From Candidatus Saccharicenans sp. (GTDB lineage: Bacteria; Acidobacteriota; Aminicenantia; Aminicenantales; Saccharicenantaceae), in assembly GCA_030017715.1 (NCBI GenBank), contig JASEIU010000005.1:124001-188000 (forward strand): 64,000 nt of DNA. The letters run 5' to 3'. Made by a program: the position numbers and the translations under genes. Under the pieces are notes generated by a model. It was given only the letters and a program-made list of their open reading frames with translations, was not told where the DNA came from and ran no database searches. How positions within the stretch are numbered: the stretch's first letter is position 1; every line of letters begins with the position of its first letter. Shown in pieces: positions 44,863-54,897 of this stretch.

Positions 44863-47800
44863 ATGAAAAATCATTCTCTAACCGCTTTTTTAGCCATGTT
44901 CCTTCTGACTGCCGGACTGGCCCTGGCTCAAATTACGCCTGAAGGAATGATCACCGGAAAGGTCACCGATGACCAGGGCAGTCCGCTGCCAGGAGTGAAC
45001 GTGGAAGCAACCAGCCCCAGGCTGGTGGGGAAGGCTGCCACGGTGACCGATGCCAGCGGCGTTTATCGCTTGATGGCTTTACCCTCCGGCTCTTACGAAA
45101 TCACCTTCAGCCTGCCGGGATTCAAGAAACTGGTCAGAAAGGATGTCTATCTATCTCTTTCTCAGAACCTGGTTCTGAACGTGACCCTGGAGCCGGCGAC
45201 TATCGAGGAAGAGGTGACGGTTGTGGGACAGGCTCCCTTGATCGATGTCAAGAGCACGGTCAAAGGGCAGACGATGAACAAAGAATTTTTTATGACCCTA
45301 CCCCGGGGACGAAGCTTCGATTCCCTGATAAGTACTGTGCCCGGCGTTAATTACGAAAGTAAAGTAGGTGGATTCAGCATGGACGGAGCTTCTGGGGCAG
45401 AGAATGTCTGGCATGTGGATGGCACGGATGTCACCAGCATTCATGTCGGGACCAGAGCCCAGAACGTAGTTCTGGAACTGGTGGACGAAGTTAAGGTTGT
45501 AGCTTCAGGTTATAACGCCGAATTCGGGGGCTCGATGGGCGGTGTAGTCAACGTTATCACCCGCTCCGGGGGCAACACTTTCCGGGCTGACCTCATCGGC
45601 TTCTATGAGAACAACAAGCTTTACATGCAGGGCAAAGCCAGAGATTACCTGCGGCAGAGTCCCTATGACGTTGACGTCTATGAATATGTCAACGAAGACG
45701 ACCTTTATTTCAACGGGGGAAAGAACCGGGACAAATATTATCGACTGGAGGGCGCTTTCAACCTGGGCGGATATGTGCTGAAAGACAAATTATGGTTTTT
45801 TGGTTCATTCAACCCGATTTATGCCCAGAGGCTTGCCTTGAGAGACTTTAATTCGCGTCAGGGGCCTTTCTACCAGTTTCCGAGCGCCGAATATTATTAC
45901 AACGGATCTTTCAAGCTGACCGCGGCTCCGATTCAGGGTCTCCGCCTGTCGGCCAGTTTTGTCAACAATTTTTATAAATACCGGGGAGCGTTGCCCGGAA
46001 TCGGGGGCACTTCTTCCTCGACCTATGAATGGTTTAAGGAAGGTTATGATTATCCCGATTATTCCACCTCATTCATAGCCGATTATTCCACCAGCAATAA
46101 TTTTCTTATCAGTTTGAGGGGAGGCTGGCACCGACAGAATACTACCAATCAAAAAATTCAGCCGCCGCCGCATTCCACTTTCTACTTCTATACTTCCAAC
46201 TATGTTTTTCAGACCGATCCCTTTTTCCAGACCCACCCCGAGCTCCTGCACTATGCCTACTGGACTGATTCTTCGATTTATCTCGAAACCAAGAAGCGCC
46301 TGTATGAAAAGATAAGCGCCAATCTCGATTTCACCTATTACCTCTCTCTGGCCGGCGAACATGCCTGGAAGGCAGGAGTTCAGTTTATTCAACTACACGA
46401 AGATGTTCTGGATTACTCGCCCTATCCGAGAGTTTATCTGTACTGGAACAGGACTTCTTATGCCCTTGGATTTCCGGTGGGAGTCGGGGCCCCGCCTGAC
46501 AGCCCTTATTATGGTCGATACGGTTATTATTACATCCGCAGCGGCTGGACCTCACCCTACGGCGGGGTCTGGAATGCCAGAAGCAACAACTGGGCTCTTT
46601 ACCTGCAGGATTCCTGGACTATCAGGGACCGTCTGACCGTAAATTTTGGTATCAGGTCAGAAACAGAATACATTCCTTCTTTTACTGACGACCCGGTCTA
46701 TGCTGACATCAAAAAGCCGGTCAACTTCAGCTTTGCCGACAAAATCGCTCCCAGAATCGGCCTGGTCTACGATGTCTTTGGCGATTCCAGCCTGAAAATC
46801 TTCGGTAGCTACGGAATCTACTATGACGTGATGAAACTCTACATCGCCGTTCTGAGCTTCGGCGGCTGGAAACATAAACGCGATTTCTATGCCTTGAAGG
46901 ACCCGGATTGGACCCAGATTGCCTCCAGCGGTTTGCTGGATGACCGGACCAGTCAGGAATACAACAACACCTACGCCGGCACCCTGGACTATCTGCCGCC
47001 GTCCTTTGACCGCATCGACCCCAACCTGAAACCGGCGGCTCAGAGCGAAATTTCATTCGGGGCGGAAAAGAAATTGATGGAAGACCTGTCGCTGTCGGTC
47101 CGCCTGGTGAATAAGCATTTGATCAGAACAATTGAAGACGTCGGGGCCCTGGAATGGGTTGACGATACCCTGCAGGAAATTTTCTACATCTGCAACCCCG
47201 GCTACGGTTATTCTTTGCCTGTTTCTCAGGGCGGTAAATTTGCCGATGAATACTGGCCGGTTCCCAAAGCCAAGAGAGATTACTATGCGCTCAATGTGTC
47301 GCTGGAAAAGAGATTCAGCCGGAACTGGCAGGGCGGCATCAATTACACCCTGAGCCGGGTTGAGGGTAACTATTCCGGTCTCAGCAGTGCCGATGAAGAT
47401 GGCCGCAATGCGCCCAATGTTACCCTGTACTATGACGACTGGTTCATGGCCTACGATGTCTACGGAAAAGTGCTGAAAGGGCCGATGCCCCATGACCGTA
47501 CCCACTACATTAAAGCCTACGGATCCTACGTTTTTCCTTTTGGGCTTACAGTGGGACTGACCGCCTACGGGCGGAGTGGCTTACCGCTGACTACCAGGCT
47601 TTATATGAACAACCGCTATATCTATCCGGAAAACAGGGCTGACCTGGGACGCTTGCCGTTTACCGTCTGGGCCGATGTCTTCGTGGAATATGTGCACCGG
47701 TTTGCCCAGAAATATTCAGTTGCCATCAACTTGCAGGTTAACAATGTCTTCAATACCAAGACCATCCAGAGCAAAATTACTGACCTGAACCGAAATTCCA

Positions 47801-47955
47801 TCTGGGCCGATGATGAAGAAATTCTGGACCTGACGCTGGCCAATAACTATCGGGATTGGGTAAACACCATGGGCAATCCCCACCCGGCCTTCGGTATGTG
47901 GTCAACCAGATTTGGCACCTGGTCGGCCAGGCTGGGATTCAGATTTTCTTTCTGA
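44863..47955 (+). CDS. TonB-dependent receptor with carboxypeptidase-regulatory-like domain
   Basis: The 1030-residue outer-membrane protein has a signal peptide, then a carboxypeptidase-regulatory-like domain (ITGKVTDDQGSPLPGVNVEA to about residue 100). A plug domain follows (VEATSPRLVG, TVVGQAPLIDVKST, YNAEFGGSMGGVVNVITRSG). A long beta barrel ends in aromatic RLGFRFSF, the outer-membrane targeting signature. The ATG at 44863 follows AAAGGAGGAGG; the frame begins earlier at a TTG. Substrate is unknown. It pairs with a second, related receptor and a terminator lies after it. Confidence 0.94.
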   Translation: MKNHSLTAFLAMFLLTAGLALAQITPEGMITGKVTDDQGSPLPGVNVEATSPRLVGKAATVTDASGVYRLMALPSGSYEITFSLPGFKKLVRKDVYLSLSQNLVLNVTLEPATIEEEVTVVGQAPLIDVKSTVKGQTMNKEFFMTLPRGRSFDSLISTVPGVNYESKVGGFSMDGASGAENVWHVDGTDVTSIHVGTRAQNVVLELVDEVKVVASGYNAEFGGSMGGVVNVITRSGGNTFRADLIGFYENNKLYMQGKARDYLRQSPYDVDVYEYVNEDDLYFNGGKNRDKYYRLEGAFNLGGYVLKDKLWFFGSFNPIYAQRLALRDFNSRQGPFYQFPSAEYYYNGSFKLTAAPIQGLRLSASFVNNFYKYRGALPGIGGTSSSTYEWFKEGYDYPDYSTSFIADYSTSNNFLISLRGGWHRQNTTNQKIQPPPHSTFYFYTSNYVFQTDPFFQTHPELLHYAYWTDSSIYLETKKRLYEKISANLDFTYYLSLAGEHAWKAGVQFIQLHEDVLDYSPYPRVYLYWNRTSYALGFPVGVGAPPDSPYYGRYGYYYIRSGWTSPYGGVWNARSNNWALYLQDSWTIRDRLTVNFGIRSETEYIPSFTDDPVYADIKKPVNFSFADKIAPRIGLVYDVFGDSSLKIFGSYGIYYDVMKLYIAVLSFGGWKHKRDFYALKDPDWTQIASSGLLDDRTSQEYNNTYAGTLDYLPPSFDRIDPNLKPAAQSEISFGAEKKLMEDLSLSVRLVNKHLIRTIEDVGALEWVDDTLQEIFYICNPGYGYSLPVSQGGKFADEYWPVPKAKRDYYALNVSLEKRFSRNWQGGINYTLSRVEGNYSGLSSADEDGRNAPNVTLYYDDWFMAYDVYGKVLKGPMPHDRTHYIKAYGSYVFPFGLTVGLTAYGRSGLPLTTRLYMNNRYIYPENRADLGRLPFTVWADVFVEYVHRFAQKYSVAINLQVNNVFNTKTIQSKITDLNRNSIWADDEEILDLTLANNYRDWVNTMGNPHPAFGMWSTRFGTWSARLGFRFSF

Positions 47956-47975
47956 GTCGAAACCGGCAGTAATTT

Positions 47976-48016
47976 AAAGGGAGCCTCTTCCCGTCGGGGG
48001 AGAGGCTCCTTTATTT
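47976..48016 (+). terminator. Intrinsic terminator after first TonB receptor
   Basis: GAGCCTCT and AGAGGCTC form the core of a hairpin extended by AAAGG/CCTTT and CCC/GGG pairs. The TTTATTT tail follows the 3' arm. Confidence 0.8.
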
Positions 48017-48247
48017 AGGTTTTAAAAGATAAGAAATCGTGGGCCATTAACCGGAGCCAAAAACAATTGCTCCGGCAGTGAAGGCTTAATTATTATCGTC
48101 AATCTCTGTCTCCCGCTTGAAGTAAACTTGAAATTAAAAAAATAAAGATAGGGCTTTATAGGTTGACATTTTATTTTAAAAATAATAGATATTAGCTGAA
48201 ACAGGAATAAAAAAAACGGAATGGCAAGATCAGGAAAGGAGGGCGTA
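48017..48247. other. Leader of second TonB receptor gene
   Basis: No gene is seen. The stretch is AT-rich near 48130-48200, where a promoter is likely, though no box pair is convincing. GGAAAGGAGGG precedes the ATG at 48248. Confidence 0.4.
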
Positions 48248-50998
48248 ATGCCAAAATACCTTAAGCTAATTTTTCTTTGCTTTCTGGCCGTTTTATTTAT
48301 ATCCAGCCTGAGTTTGGCTCAGGAAAGGGGCTCGGTCCGCGGCCTGGTCAAGACTTCGGATGGTCGGATTCTGGACGGAGCCACGGTCGTCATCTCTGGA
48401 AAAGCACTTCCTCTCGGCAGAGAATTCATCACCGGAAAAGACGGCGGTTTTATCTTTCAGGCCTTACCGCCGGGCAAGTATACCCTGGTGGTAACCCATC
48501 CAGAATTTATTGATTTTACCGCCGAAGTGACTATCTCTATCGACCGGCAGACTTTCGTCAATGCCATAATGCAGCCGGTGAGCAAGATTGCAGAAGAAGT
48601 GACAGTAATTGCCGCTACTCCGGCGGTTGATTTGAAGTCGACGGAAGTATCCGCTAACTGGGTGGCCGATAACCTTCAGAAACTGCCGCTGGGTCGTTCT
48701 TATGCTTCTCTCTTCCAGCTGGCTCCGGGTGTGGCCGATAACCGCGACTTTGCCCCGGCCGCCGGCGGCGGTAAGCAGGACAACGTCTACCTGTATGACG
48801 GCTCCAACATCACCAATCCCTTCTTTGGCTACTTAGGTTCCAATTTTTCGGAAATGGACATCCAGGAAGTGAACATCAAAAGGGGCGGCATCAGTGCCGA
48901 ATTCGGACGCTCGGCCGGAATGGTGACCAACGCCATCACCAAGTCCGGTTCCAACCAGTTGTCCGGCTCTTTAAGGTTTGTCTTTGAGCCTTCAGAGTTC
49001 AGCTGGAAAAGCCATGACCCGAACATTATAACCAAATATGATCGCTACGCTCCTGCCCTGGGCCTTGGCGGGCCCTTCCTCAAGGACCGGGTCTGGTGGT
49101 ATGTATCGGGCAACCTGCCTTATTCCAGAACAACCGGGCGGGTGAACAACCTGGGTCCGGTGCCAGATGCCAAGAGCACTTCCAATGAATTGTTTGCCAA
49201 AATTACGGCCAATCCCTGGAGGGCCCATATCTTCTCGGTCAGTTTCAGGAATAATGATTATACCGATAAAAATTCCGGGATCGGGGTGAATGACGCTCCC
49301 AGCGTGGCCGTTAACAGCAACGGTCTGTCCCGCATCATCTATGTTTCCTGGGTCTGGACCATAACTCAGTCGACCCTGCTGGAAGTCAAATACGACCATG
49401 TGAATGAAAACCATAAGAGCGTTCCGATAAATGAACTGGGTTACCTGCCTCCCTTTGACATCAACAACCTTGACAGGATGGGCTATTTTCAAACCGCCAC
49501 CAACTATGTGAATCCGCCGGCCACGGCTTCGGGTCAATACGTCGGCGGCGCCTCTGAGTACAACACCCAGAACTTTTTCCGGGACGAGTTCAAGCTGGTT
49601 TTTACCAAGTACCTTGATTTCACCGGGCATTCTCACGTCATCAAGGCTGGCTTCAGCTACGACGACGGCGGCGAGTATCTGGAGAGATTGGCCAACGGCT
49701 GGGGAAGCATCATCGTCACCACCTACAGCGGACAGCCGGTCTTCCGTTGCCGTTACTATTCGCAGCAGCCTGGCCAGGATTCACGCGGACGCACCTATGG
49801 AATATTCCTGCAGGATAATATCAGCGTTGGCGAGCGCTTTACCCTGATCCTCGGCTTACTTCTGAACCGCGATGAATTCAGCGTCAAGACTGATGAAAAG
49901 ATAAGATTCCTGACCTTCAATTTTGATAAGGAAATTCAGCCGCGGTTCGGCTTCACCTATGTTCTGGACCCCAAAGCCGGGGACAAGGTATTTGCCAGCT
50001 TTGGGCGTTATAACAATATGGACAACCGCTCTCTGGCCAGGGCCGCGGCTCCGGTTCGCATTTTCCGGACCGATACCTATTTCTCGCGGGTGGACGGAAC
50101 AAAAATAGCCGACGTCATTCAGGCCAACGAGACCGGCAAGATAATACATCCCGATGTGAAGCCGACCTATACCGACGAAGTGGTGGCCGGTTACAGCCGT
50201 CCGCTGAACAAGGACTGGACTGTCGAAGTCTGGGGCCAGTACCGTTACGTCCGGCATATCATTGAGGATTTCCCGACCAGGAATCGGGCGACTTCTCCCG
50301 GCAGCTATATCTACCATAATCTTGACGGCCAGCTGATTTCCTGGTATTACCTGCCGCCCGACATTCAGGCCAGGATACCCCAGACCGGTTTCAATCCCTT
50401 CTTCGCATCCAGAGCCAAAAGAACCTACAAAGCGGTCAACATAGAGTTAAAGAAGCAGTATTCTGACAAATGGTCCCTGACGGCCATGTACACCCTGAGC
50501 CGGATGAGCGGCAACTGGGACCTGGATTACGCTCCGGGAACGGCTCTGTTTTACGCCTCCTCCTACATTGAGGATGCCCCCGGACTGTACCTCAGCGATC
50601 CCAACCGCCAGGGGATTCTGTCGGCAGACAGAACTCACGTTTTCAAGTTATTCGGAACCTGGCAATTCATGAAGAGGACAACTTTCGGTGGTTACCTGAG
50701 GATGCAGAGCGGAGCTCCGTGGGAAATGAGGGGCCGCGATTACTACGGCAACTATTACCGTTATCTGGAACCGGCCGGCAGCCATCGTCTGAAAACCTGG
50801 GTCAACTGCGATCTGCAGCTGAGCTACGAGATTCCGCTGGCCCGTTTCAGGGCTATCCTGGAAGCCAGGATGATGAATGTCTTTAACGCTCAGACCGCCC
50901 TCAGGATTGATGTCCGCGGCGACCAGCCCAGTTATATGATGCCCACTTCTTACGCTCCGCCCAGAACCTTTGCCCTGACTTTCTACGTGAATTATTAG
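48248..50998 (+). CDS. TonB-dependent receptor with carboxypeptidase-regulatory-like domain
   Basis: The 916-residue outer-membrane receptor has a signal peptide, a carboxypeptidase-regulatory-like domain (VRGLVKTSDGRILDGATVVI), a plug (TVIAATPAVDLKSTEVSANW, ISAEFGRSAGMVTNAITKSG) and a barrel ending RTFALTFYVNY. The ATG is preceded by GGAAAGGAGGG. It resembles the first receptor but is shorter, with a different loop set, so a different ligand is likely. Such receptors are the main uptake path for large nutrients. Confidence 0.94.
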   Translation: MPKYLKLIFLCFLAVLFISSLSLAQERGSVRGLVKTSDGRILDGATVVISGKALPLGREFITGKDGGFIFQALPPGKYTLVVTHPEFIDFTAEVTISIDRQTFVNAIMQPVSKIAEEVTVIAATPAVDLKSTEVSANWVADNLQKLPLGRSYASLFQLAPGVADNRDFAPAAGGGKQDNVYLYDGSNITNPFFGYLGSNFSEMDIQEVNIKRGGISAEFGRSAGMVTNAITKSGSNQLSGSLRFVFEPSEFSWKSHDPNIITKYDRYAPALGLGGPFLKDRVWWYVSGNLPYSRTTGRVNNLGPVPDAKSTSNELFAKITANPWRAHIFSVSFRNNDYTDKNSGIGVNDAPSVAVNSNGLSRIIYVSWVWTITQSTLLEVKYDHVNENHKSVPINELGYLPPFDINNLDRMGYFQTATNYVNPPATASGQYVGGASEYNTQNFFRDEFKLVFTKYLDFTGHSHVIKAGFSYDDGGEYLERLANGWGSIIVTTYSGQPVFRCRYYSQQPGQDSRGRTYGIFLQDNISVGERFTLILGLLLNRDEFSVKTDEKIRFLTFNFDKEIQPRFGFTYVLDPKAGDKVFASFGRYNNMDNRSLARAAAPVRIFRTDTYFSRVDGTKIADVIQANETGKIIHPDVKPTYTDEVVAGYSRPLNKDWTVEVWGQYRYVRHIIEDFPTRNRATSPGSYIYHNLDGQLISWYYLPPDIQARIPQTGFNPFFASRAKRTYKAVNIELKKQYSDKWSLTAMYTLSRMSGNWDLDYAPGTALFYASSYIEDAPGLYLSDPNRQGILSADRTHVFKLFGTWQFMKRTTFGGYLRMQSGAPWEMRGRDYYGNYYRYLEPAGSHRLKTWVNCDLQLSYEIPLARFRAILEARMMNVFNAQTALRIDVRGDQPSYMMPTSYAPPRTFALTFYVNY

Positions 50999-51045
50999 AG
51001 ATAGAGCGAGCCGCTAATCCCGGAACCCGGTAATGAAAACTGTAA

Positions 51046-51075
51046 GGGGCACGAGAGTGCCCCTTTTTTTTATTT
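51046..51075 (+). terminator. Intrinsic terminator after second TonB receptor
   Basis: GGGGCAC (51046-51052) pairs with GTGCCCC (51057-51063) over a GAGA loop, followed by a run of eight or more Ts. It also overlaps the 3' end of the convergent tautomerase gene. Confidence 0.9.
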
Positions 51076-51273
51076 TCTGACCCGACCGTATTTTTCTGAG
51101 GCCAGCACACCGGCGGTCATGAATTCATCTGGAGGAATTTCCTGAATCCAGACCCTGATTGTTTCGGGCGGAGCCTGGATTGATTCCTGGACCGCCTGCG
51201 TTACCGCCTCCAGCAGAGCTTTTTTCTGTTCCTTGGTTCGGCCTTCCAGCAGGTGTATTTCAACCAGCGGCAT
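51070..51273 (-). CDS. 4-oxalocrotonate tautomerase family protein
   Basis: The 67-residue protein starts MPLVEIHLLEGR. Removal of Met exposes the catalytic Pro1. The family helix (TKEQKKALLEAVTQAVQES) and the PPETIRVWIQEIP strand with a conserved Arg are present. Such enzymes isomerise keto/enol acids. Length is typical for the 4-OT group. The next gene upstream on this strand, 75 bases away, is the Nudix hydrolase; the two may be transcribed together. Confidence 0.87.
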   Translation of the reverse strand: MPLVEIHLLEGRTKEQKKALLEAVTQAVQESIQAPPETIRVWIQEIPPDEFMTAGVLASEKYGRVRK

Positions 51274-51348
51274 TTTAACCTCCCGATTTATGATTATCTC
51301 AAGGCAATATCTTTCCTGAAAAGCCTTGAGCTGGCTATTATCTTGAGG

Positions 51349-52014
51349 CTAAGAATCGCTGAACGGAGCCGGGCTTTCGAGAGGCTTCAGGACTTCCAGG
51401 AACTCGTTCAATATCATGGCCGTGGCCCCCCAGATCTTGTGCTGCTTAAAATGATAGAAGGGAACCAGGGTTTCTTTTCCCCGCAGCAACCAGCGCTCCC
51501 GCTTCAGGTTATTCTCGTCCAGCAGATGTGAGAGCGGCACTTCGATAACTGCGGCCACCTCCCTGGGGCAGGGCACAAATTGTGGCTCCTGCCGGTTGAT
51601 GGCTACCACCGGGAAGATACAGTAGTTGCTGGGCTGAACATAAAGCGGCGTCAGCTCGCCGACAATAATTGCCCTGTCCAGATTAAGACCCAGCTCTTCT
51701 CTGGCTTCTCTCAGGGCAGCCTGCTCGATGCTCTCCCCGGCCTGCATTCTTCCGCCCGGGAAGGAAATCTGATTCTGATGATGATTGCCCGCTCCGGTGC
51801 GATGGATCAGGACCAGGTGCGGTTCGGCTCCCCGTGGATAGAGCAGCACCAGAACTGCTGCTCGAATACAGGTTTCCAGGACATCCCGATAAGTCAGGGT
51901 GGATGGAGGCGGTGAGGGGCTCAGCTTCAACTGGGCCGGCAAACCGGGTCTGTCCTGGCTCAAACGCCGGGGGAGCCAGTTGATGATCATCTCCAGCCAG
52001 GGCAGTTTATTCAT
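51349..52014 (-). CDS. Nudix hydrolase, CoA diphosphatase-like
   Basis: The 221-residue protein has the Nudix box (GGRMQAGESIEQ then AALREAREELGL) with the metal-binding REAREE. The upstream segment NHHQNQISFPGG matches the CoA-pyrophosphatase (NudL) extension H-x-G-Q-x-F-P-G-G, although the residue before Q is Asn. It probably cleaves CoA or related dinucleotides. It lies between the tautomerase and the transglutaminase-like gene on the same strand. Confidence 0.85.
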   Translation of the reverse strand: MNKLPWLEMIINWLPRRLSQDRPGLPAQLKLSPSPPPSTLTYRDVLETCIRAAVLVLLYPRGAEPHLVLIHRTGAGNHHQNQISFPGGRMQAGESIEQAALREAREELGLNLDRAIIVGELTPLYVQPSNYCIFPVVAINRQEPQFVPCPREVAAVIEVPLSHLLDENNLKRERWLLRGKETLVPFYHFKQHKIWGATAMILNEFLEVLKPLESPAPFSDS

Positions 52015-52040
52015 CTGTCGGTCAACATTTCGACGGTTGA

Positions 52041-54710
52041 TTACCTGAGCCAGCTCAGGGTTCTGACCAGTTGCTCTCCGGTGCCGATCCGGTAGCCTTC
52101 GGAATAAAATATAATCTGACCGCCTGGCCGGCAGGCTAAAACCTGAGGCAAGCCTGAAGCTTCTTTGTCCAGGGCTTTATGGATTGCTCTTTTGAGCTGG
52201 TCCTCCGGGTCGTACAGCACTCTGGCTGAATCCGGCAGACCCGGGTAAGTGGCCGGATCAAAGCCGGCCGGCAGGGTATCCCTGGCCACCACCACCGCCA
52301 GCAATCCGGGCCAGGCTGAGAATTGATCGGCCAGCGACTGGAGCTCTTCCATAAGGTGCTTGGTTGGTTCCCGGTCCGGTTCGATAAGAATCAGGATATA
52401 ATTTCGGCCTTCGGTCAGTGTCGACAGGTTGAGACCGGTCTGCCTTTTCAGGTCATAAACCCGAGCCTCAGGATTTAGCCGGCCCAGGATTTCGGGCTCC
52501 TGCAGTCTGGTTCTCAGGCTAAACCTGACCACGGTTTCTTTATCCGGAGGGACTTCAAAGAATTTGAGCCGGCAGAGAACGCTGCCGTCGGGCTGCCGGT
52601 TGCCGCTGATGAGGAGATAGTGACCGGGGTCAACCGTAAGCCGGCCAGGAAATGAATCCAGGGCCGGTTCGTTTTCGTAATCCAGTGTCCGGTATTTTCC
52701 CCGGCCGAATCGGGCCAGGGTAAAATGAGAGTAATAAGCAGGTTTAGACAGACCGGGCACAGGCTCCCAGTCAAGAATGAGACTGGATTTGGCGGCAGCC
52801 GGAGGCAGGGGGCCCTCGTCGCCAAAAAGAACTTCCTGCCACCGGCCCTGTTTCAGGTAACAGGGACGCCCGGTTGCCCGGTCAATTCGGGCCGGAATTC
52901 CCAGCGTCCGGGCCAGAGCCACAAAAAGAACCTTCAGGGAATAGAGGTCGGCCCGGCCGAGCTGCAAGGCCCGATGCGGGAATAGCGGCACATTATAATA
53001 ATTGCTGTCATCCAGCCTGATATTAACCTTTATCCAGCCGGCAATTTTATCCGGGTTTTCTCTGAAGTCAGATATTTCCGATTCTTTGAGGCTTTCCCGA
53101 AGAATTTTTCTCCAGGAAGTCAGCAACTCCCGGCCGATACGAGGAGAGACAACGTAATTAATGTATGTTTCTTCATCCATATCTTCATTCCTGGCCGGTG
53201 CTTCTCGCAGATGGTGGAGCAGAATCTCGGCCGGAGTATCGCGCAGGTCCTTGGCTGTCACCGCGCCCAGCAAGCTCAATCCCGGTTTGAATTCTTCAGG
53301 TTTCAGCGCGTACAGGTAATCCAGGATCTCCCGCCAGTTGCCTCTGCTGGCTTCCAGATATTTCCAGGTCAGGTCCTCCGGTAGGCCCTTTTCCCGGGCA
53401 AAAATGGCGGCGATATCCTTATTTATGAAAGATGATTCATAGGTGGCCCTGATGATGTCCTCCAGCCGCAGACGGCGGTTGTTCTCTTCAGCCCGAAGCG
53501 GGTCGCCCGGCTCGGTTGACCTGGCCACCGGAGGAATTATGTCCAGGTCGACTTCTCTTTCAGTCAGGTCGGGTTCAGACAGGGTCAGGACCAAATTTTC
53601 CACGTTTCCCGGGGTGACTTTTTGCCAGGCGGTAAGATTTTCTTTGTATGCCACGACCAGCAGGTCTCCCAGGCCGGTCGTTATGGAGGCCTGGCCTCTG
53701 TCGTCGGTAGATTTGGATGCGGCCGGATAAAACTCGGCGTAATTGTAGATGCAGAACTCCACCGTGGCCCCGGGCACCGGTTCCCCGGCCTTATCCCGCA
53801 CTTCTACCGTCAGCCGGGCCGTCGGAGCATAAATTGGCAACTGATTGATTCGGGTATAGAGATCGGTTCCGGCCAGGATTTCCTCCGGTCCCTGGTACCG
53901 ACCAAAGACCGTGGTGTGAACCATCATGGCTCTCCTGGCCGGGCCAGAGAACCAGCCCATATTCAGCTCGGGTTCCGGTTCGCAGGCTCCCAGGTAATAC
54001 CAGCGGCCGTTGACCCAGACTTCGACCCAGGCATGATTGTCATCGGTGTGGGCCCAGCGCGGGGTGTAAACCTGGCGGGCCGGGATGCTGACCGCCCTCA
54101 GGGCGGCAACGGTGAAGGTTGATTCTTCGCCGCACCGGCCAAAAGCAGTCCTGACAGTGGCCAGGGGAGCGGAGGTCCGCTCGTCGGTCGGGCGGTAGGT
54201 TACTTTCTCGTGGCACCAGTGATTGACTTCCAGGGCCGCCCGGTACATATCAAGGTCTTTGATTCTTTCTTTTAATTCTTCAAAGAATACCTGGCGCGCC
54301 CGGTCCGGGTTTTCGTTGTTCACCCGGTAGGGAAGAACGAAGTGCCGGAAGATGTTTTCCGGAATATCACGCCCCCAGCTGAAGTGTTTTCTGGCTTCAA
54401 GAGCCGTCCTGACCTGCTCCAGAAAATATTTGCCGTCGAGATTGGCCAGATCGCTGAGAGGCATAAAGGCGTACAGGAACTCCAGGGCTTCTTTTTCTTC
54501 TGTCCCCAGACCCCTCAGAACAGAGAAGAGTTCCTGCCACCGCCCCCGGGCCAGTTCGGCTCTATTCAAGAATTGTTTGTGAACCAGCTGGCGGTAAGCC
54601 GGGTCTTGAAGAAAATGTTCTTTTGATCTGCAGGCGGACGACAGCAACCAGCTGACGAGAATCATGGTGATAATCACCAGCCTGAGAATTATTAAATTTT
54701 TATTTTTCAT
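52041..54710 (-). CDS. Exported transglutaminase-like protein with carboxypeptidase-regulatory-like and thioredoxin-like domains
   Basis: The 889-residue protein has an N-terminal hydrophobic helix and LSSAC, a weak lipobox. A transglutaminase core follows, with Cys193 (GRCGEES) and His226 (DDNHAWVEVW). The third residue position is CEPEP, a glutamate or nearby acidic residue rather than the usual aspartate. A beta-sandwich domain (LTVEVRDKAGEPVPGATVEF), a second helical region and a C-terminal thioredoxin-like fold without a CxxC pair (NYILILIEPDREP, SARVLYDPEDQLK) follow. Function is probably in periplasmic protein cross-linking or peptide handling. Confidence 0.85.
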   Translation of the reverse strand: MKNKNLIILRLVIITMILVSWLLSSACRSKEHFLQDPAYRQLVHKQFLNRAELARGRWQELFSVLRGLGTEEKEALEFLYAFMPLSDLANLDGKYFLEQVRTALEARKHFSWGRDIPENIFRHFVLPYRVNNENPDRARQVFFEELKERIKDLDMYRAALEVNHWCHEKVTYRPTDERTSAPLATVRTAFGRCGEESTFTVAALRAVSIPARQVYTPRWAHTDDNHAWVEVWVNGRWYYLGACEPEPELNMGWFSGPARRAMMVHTTVFGRYQGPEEILAGTDLYTRINQLPIYAPTARLTVEVRDKAGEPVPGATVEFCIYNYAEFYPAASKSTDDRGQASITTGLGDLLVVAYKENLTAWQKVTPGNVENLVLTLSEPDLTEREVDLDIIPPVARSTEPGDPLRAEENNRRLRLEDIIRATYESSFINKDIAAIFAREKGLPEDLTWKYLEASRGNWREILDYLYALKPEEFKPGLSLLGAVTAKDLRDTPAEILLHHLREAPARNEDMDEETYINYVVSPRIGRELLTSWRKILRESLKESEISDFRENPDKIAGWIKVNIRLDDSNYYNVPLFPHRALQLGRADLYSLKVLFVALARTLGIPARIDRATGRPCYLKQGRWQEVLFGDEGPLPPAAAKSSLILDWEPVPGLSKPAYYSHFTLARFGRGKYRTLDYENEPALDSFPGRLTVDPGHYLLISGNRQPDGSVLCRLKFFEVPPDKETVVRFSLRTRLQEPEILGRLNPEARVYDLKRQTGLNLSTLTEGRNYILILIEPDREPTKHLMEELQSLADQFSAWPGLLAVVVARDTLPAGFDPATYPGLPDSARVLYDPEDQLKRAIHKALDKEASGLPQVLACRPGGQIIFYSEGYRIGTGEQLVRTLSWLR

Positions 54711-54897
54711 GGCGCCAATTCCTGCCTTCTTTCCGGTCAGGTTCGATTTTATAATCCGGGGGATGGAATATCAAGCGCCAAAAGAATATACCGGCGGTTC
54801 AGCCGGGCAAGCTTGAACTTATTCTTTTTAATTTTATCTGGCTTAAATATAATCTATATCTATCTTGGAAACAAATTAGAACCTGGAGGAGGTACAG

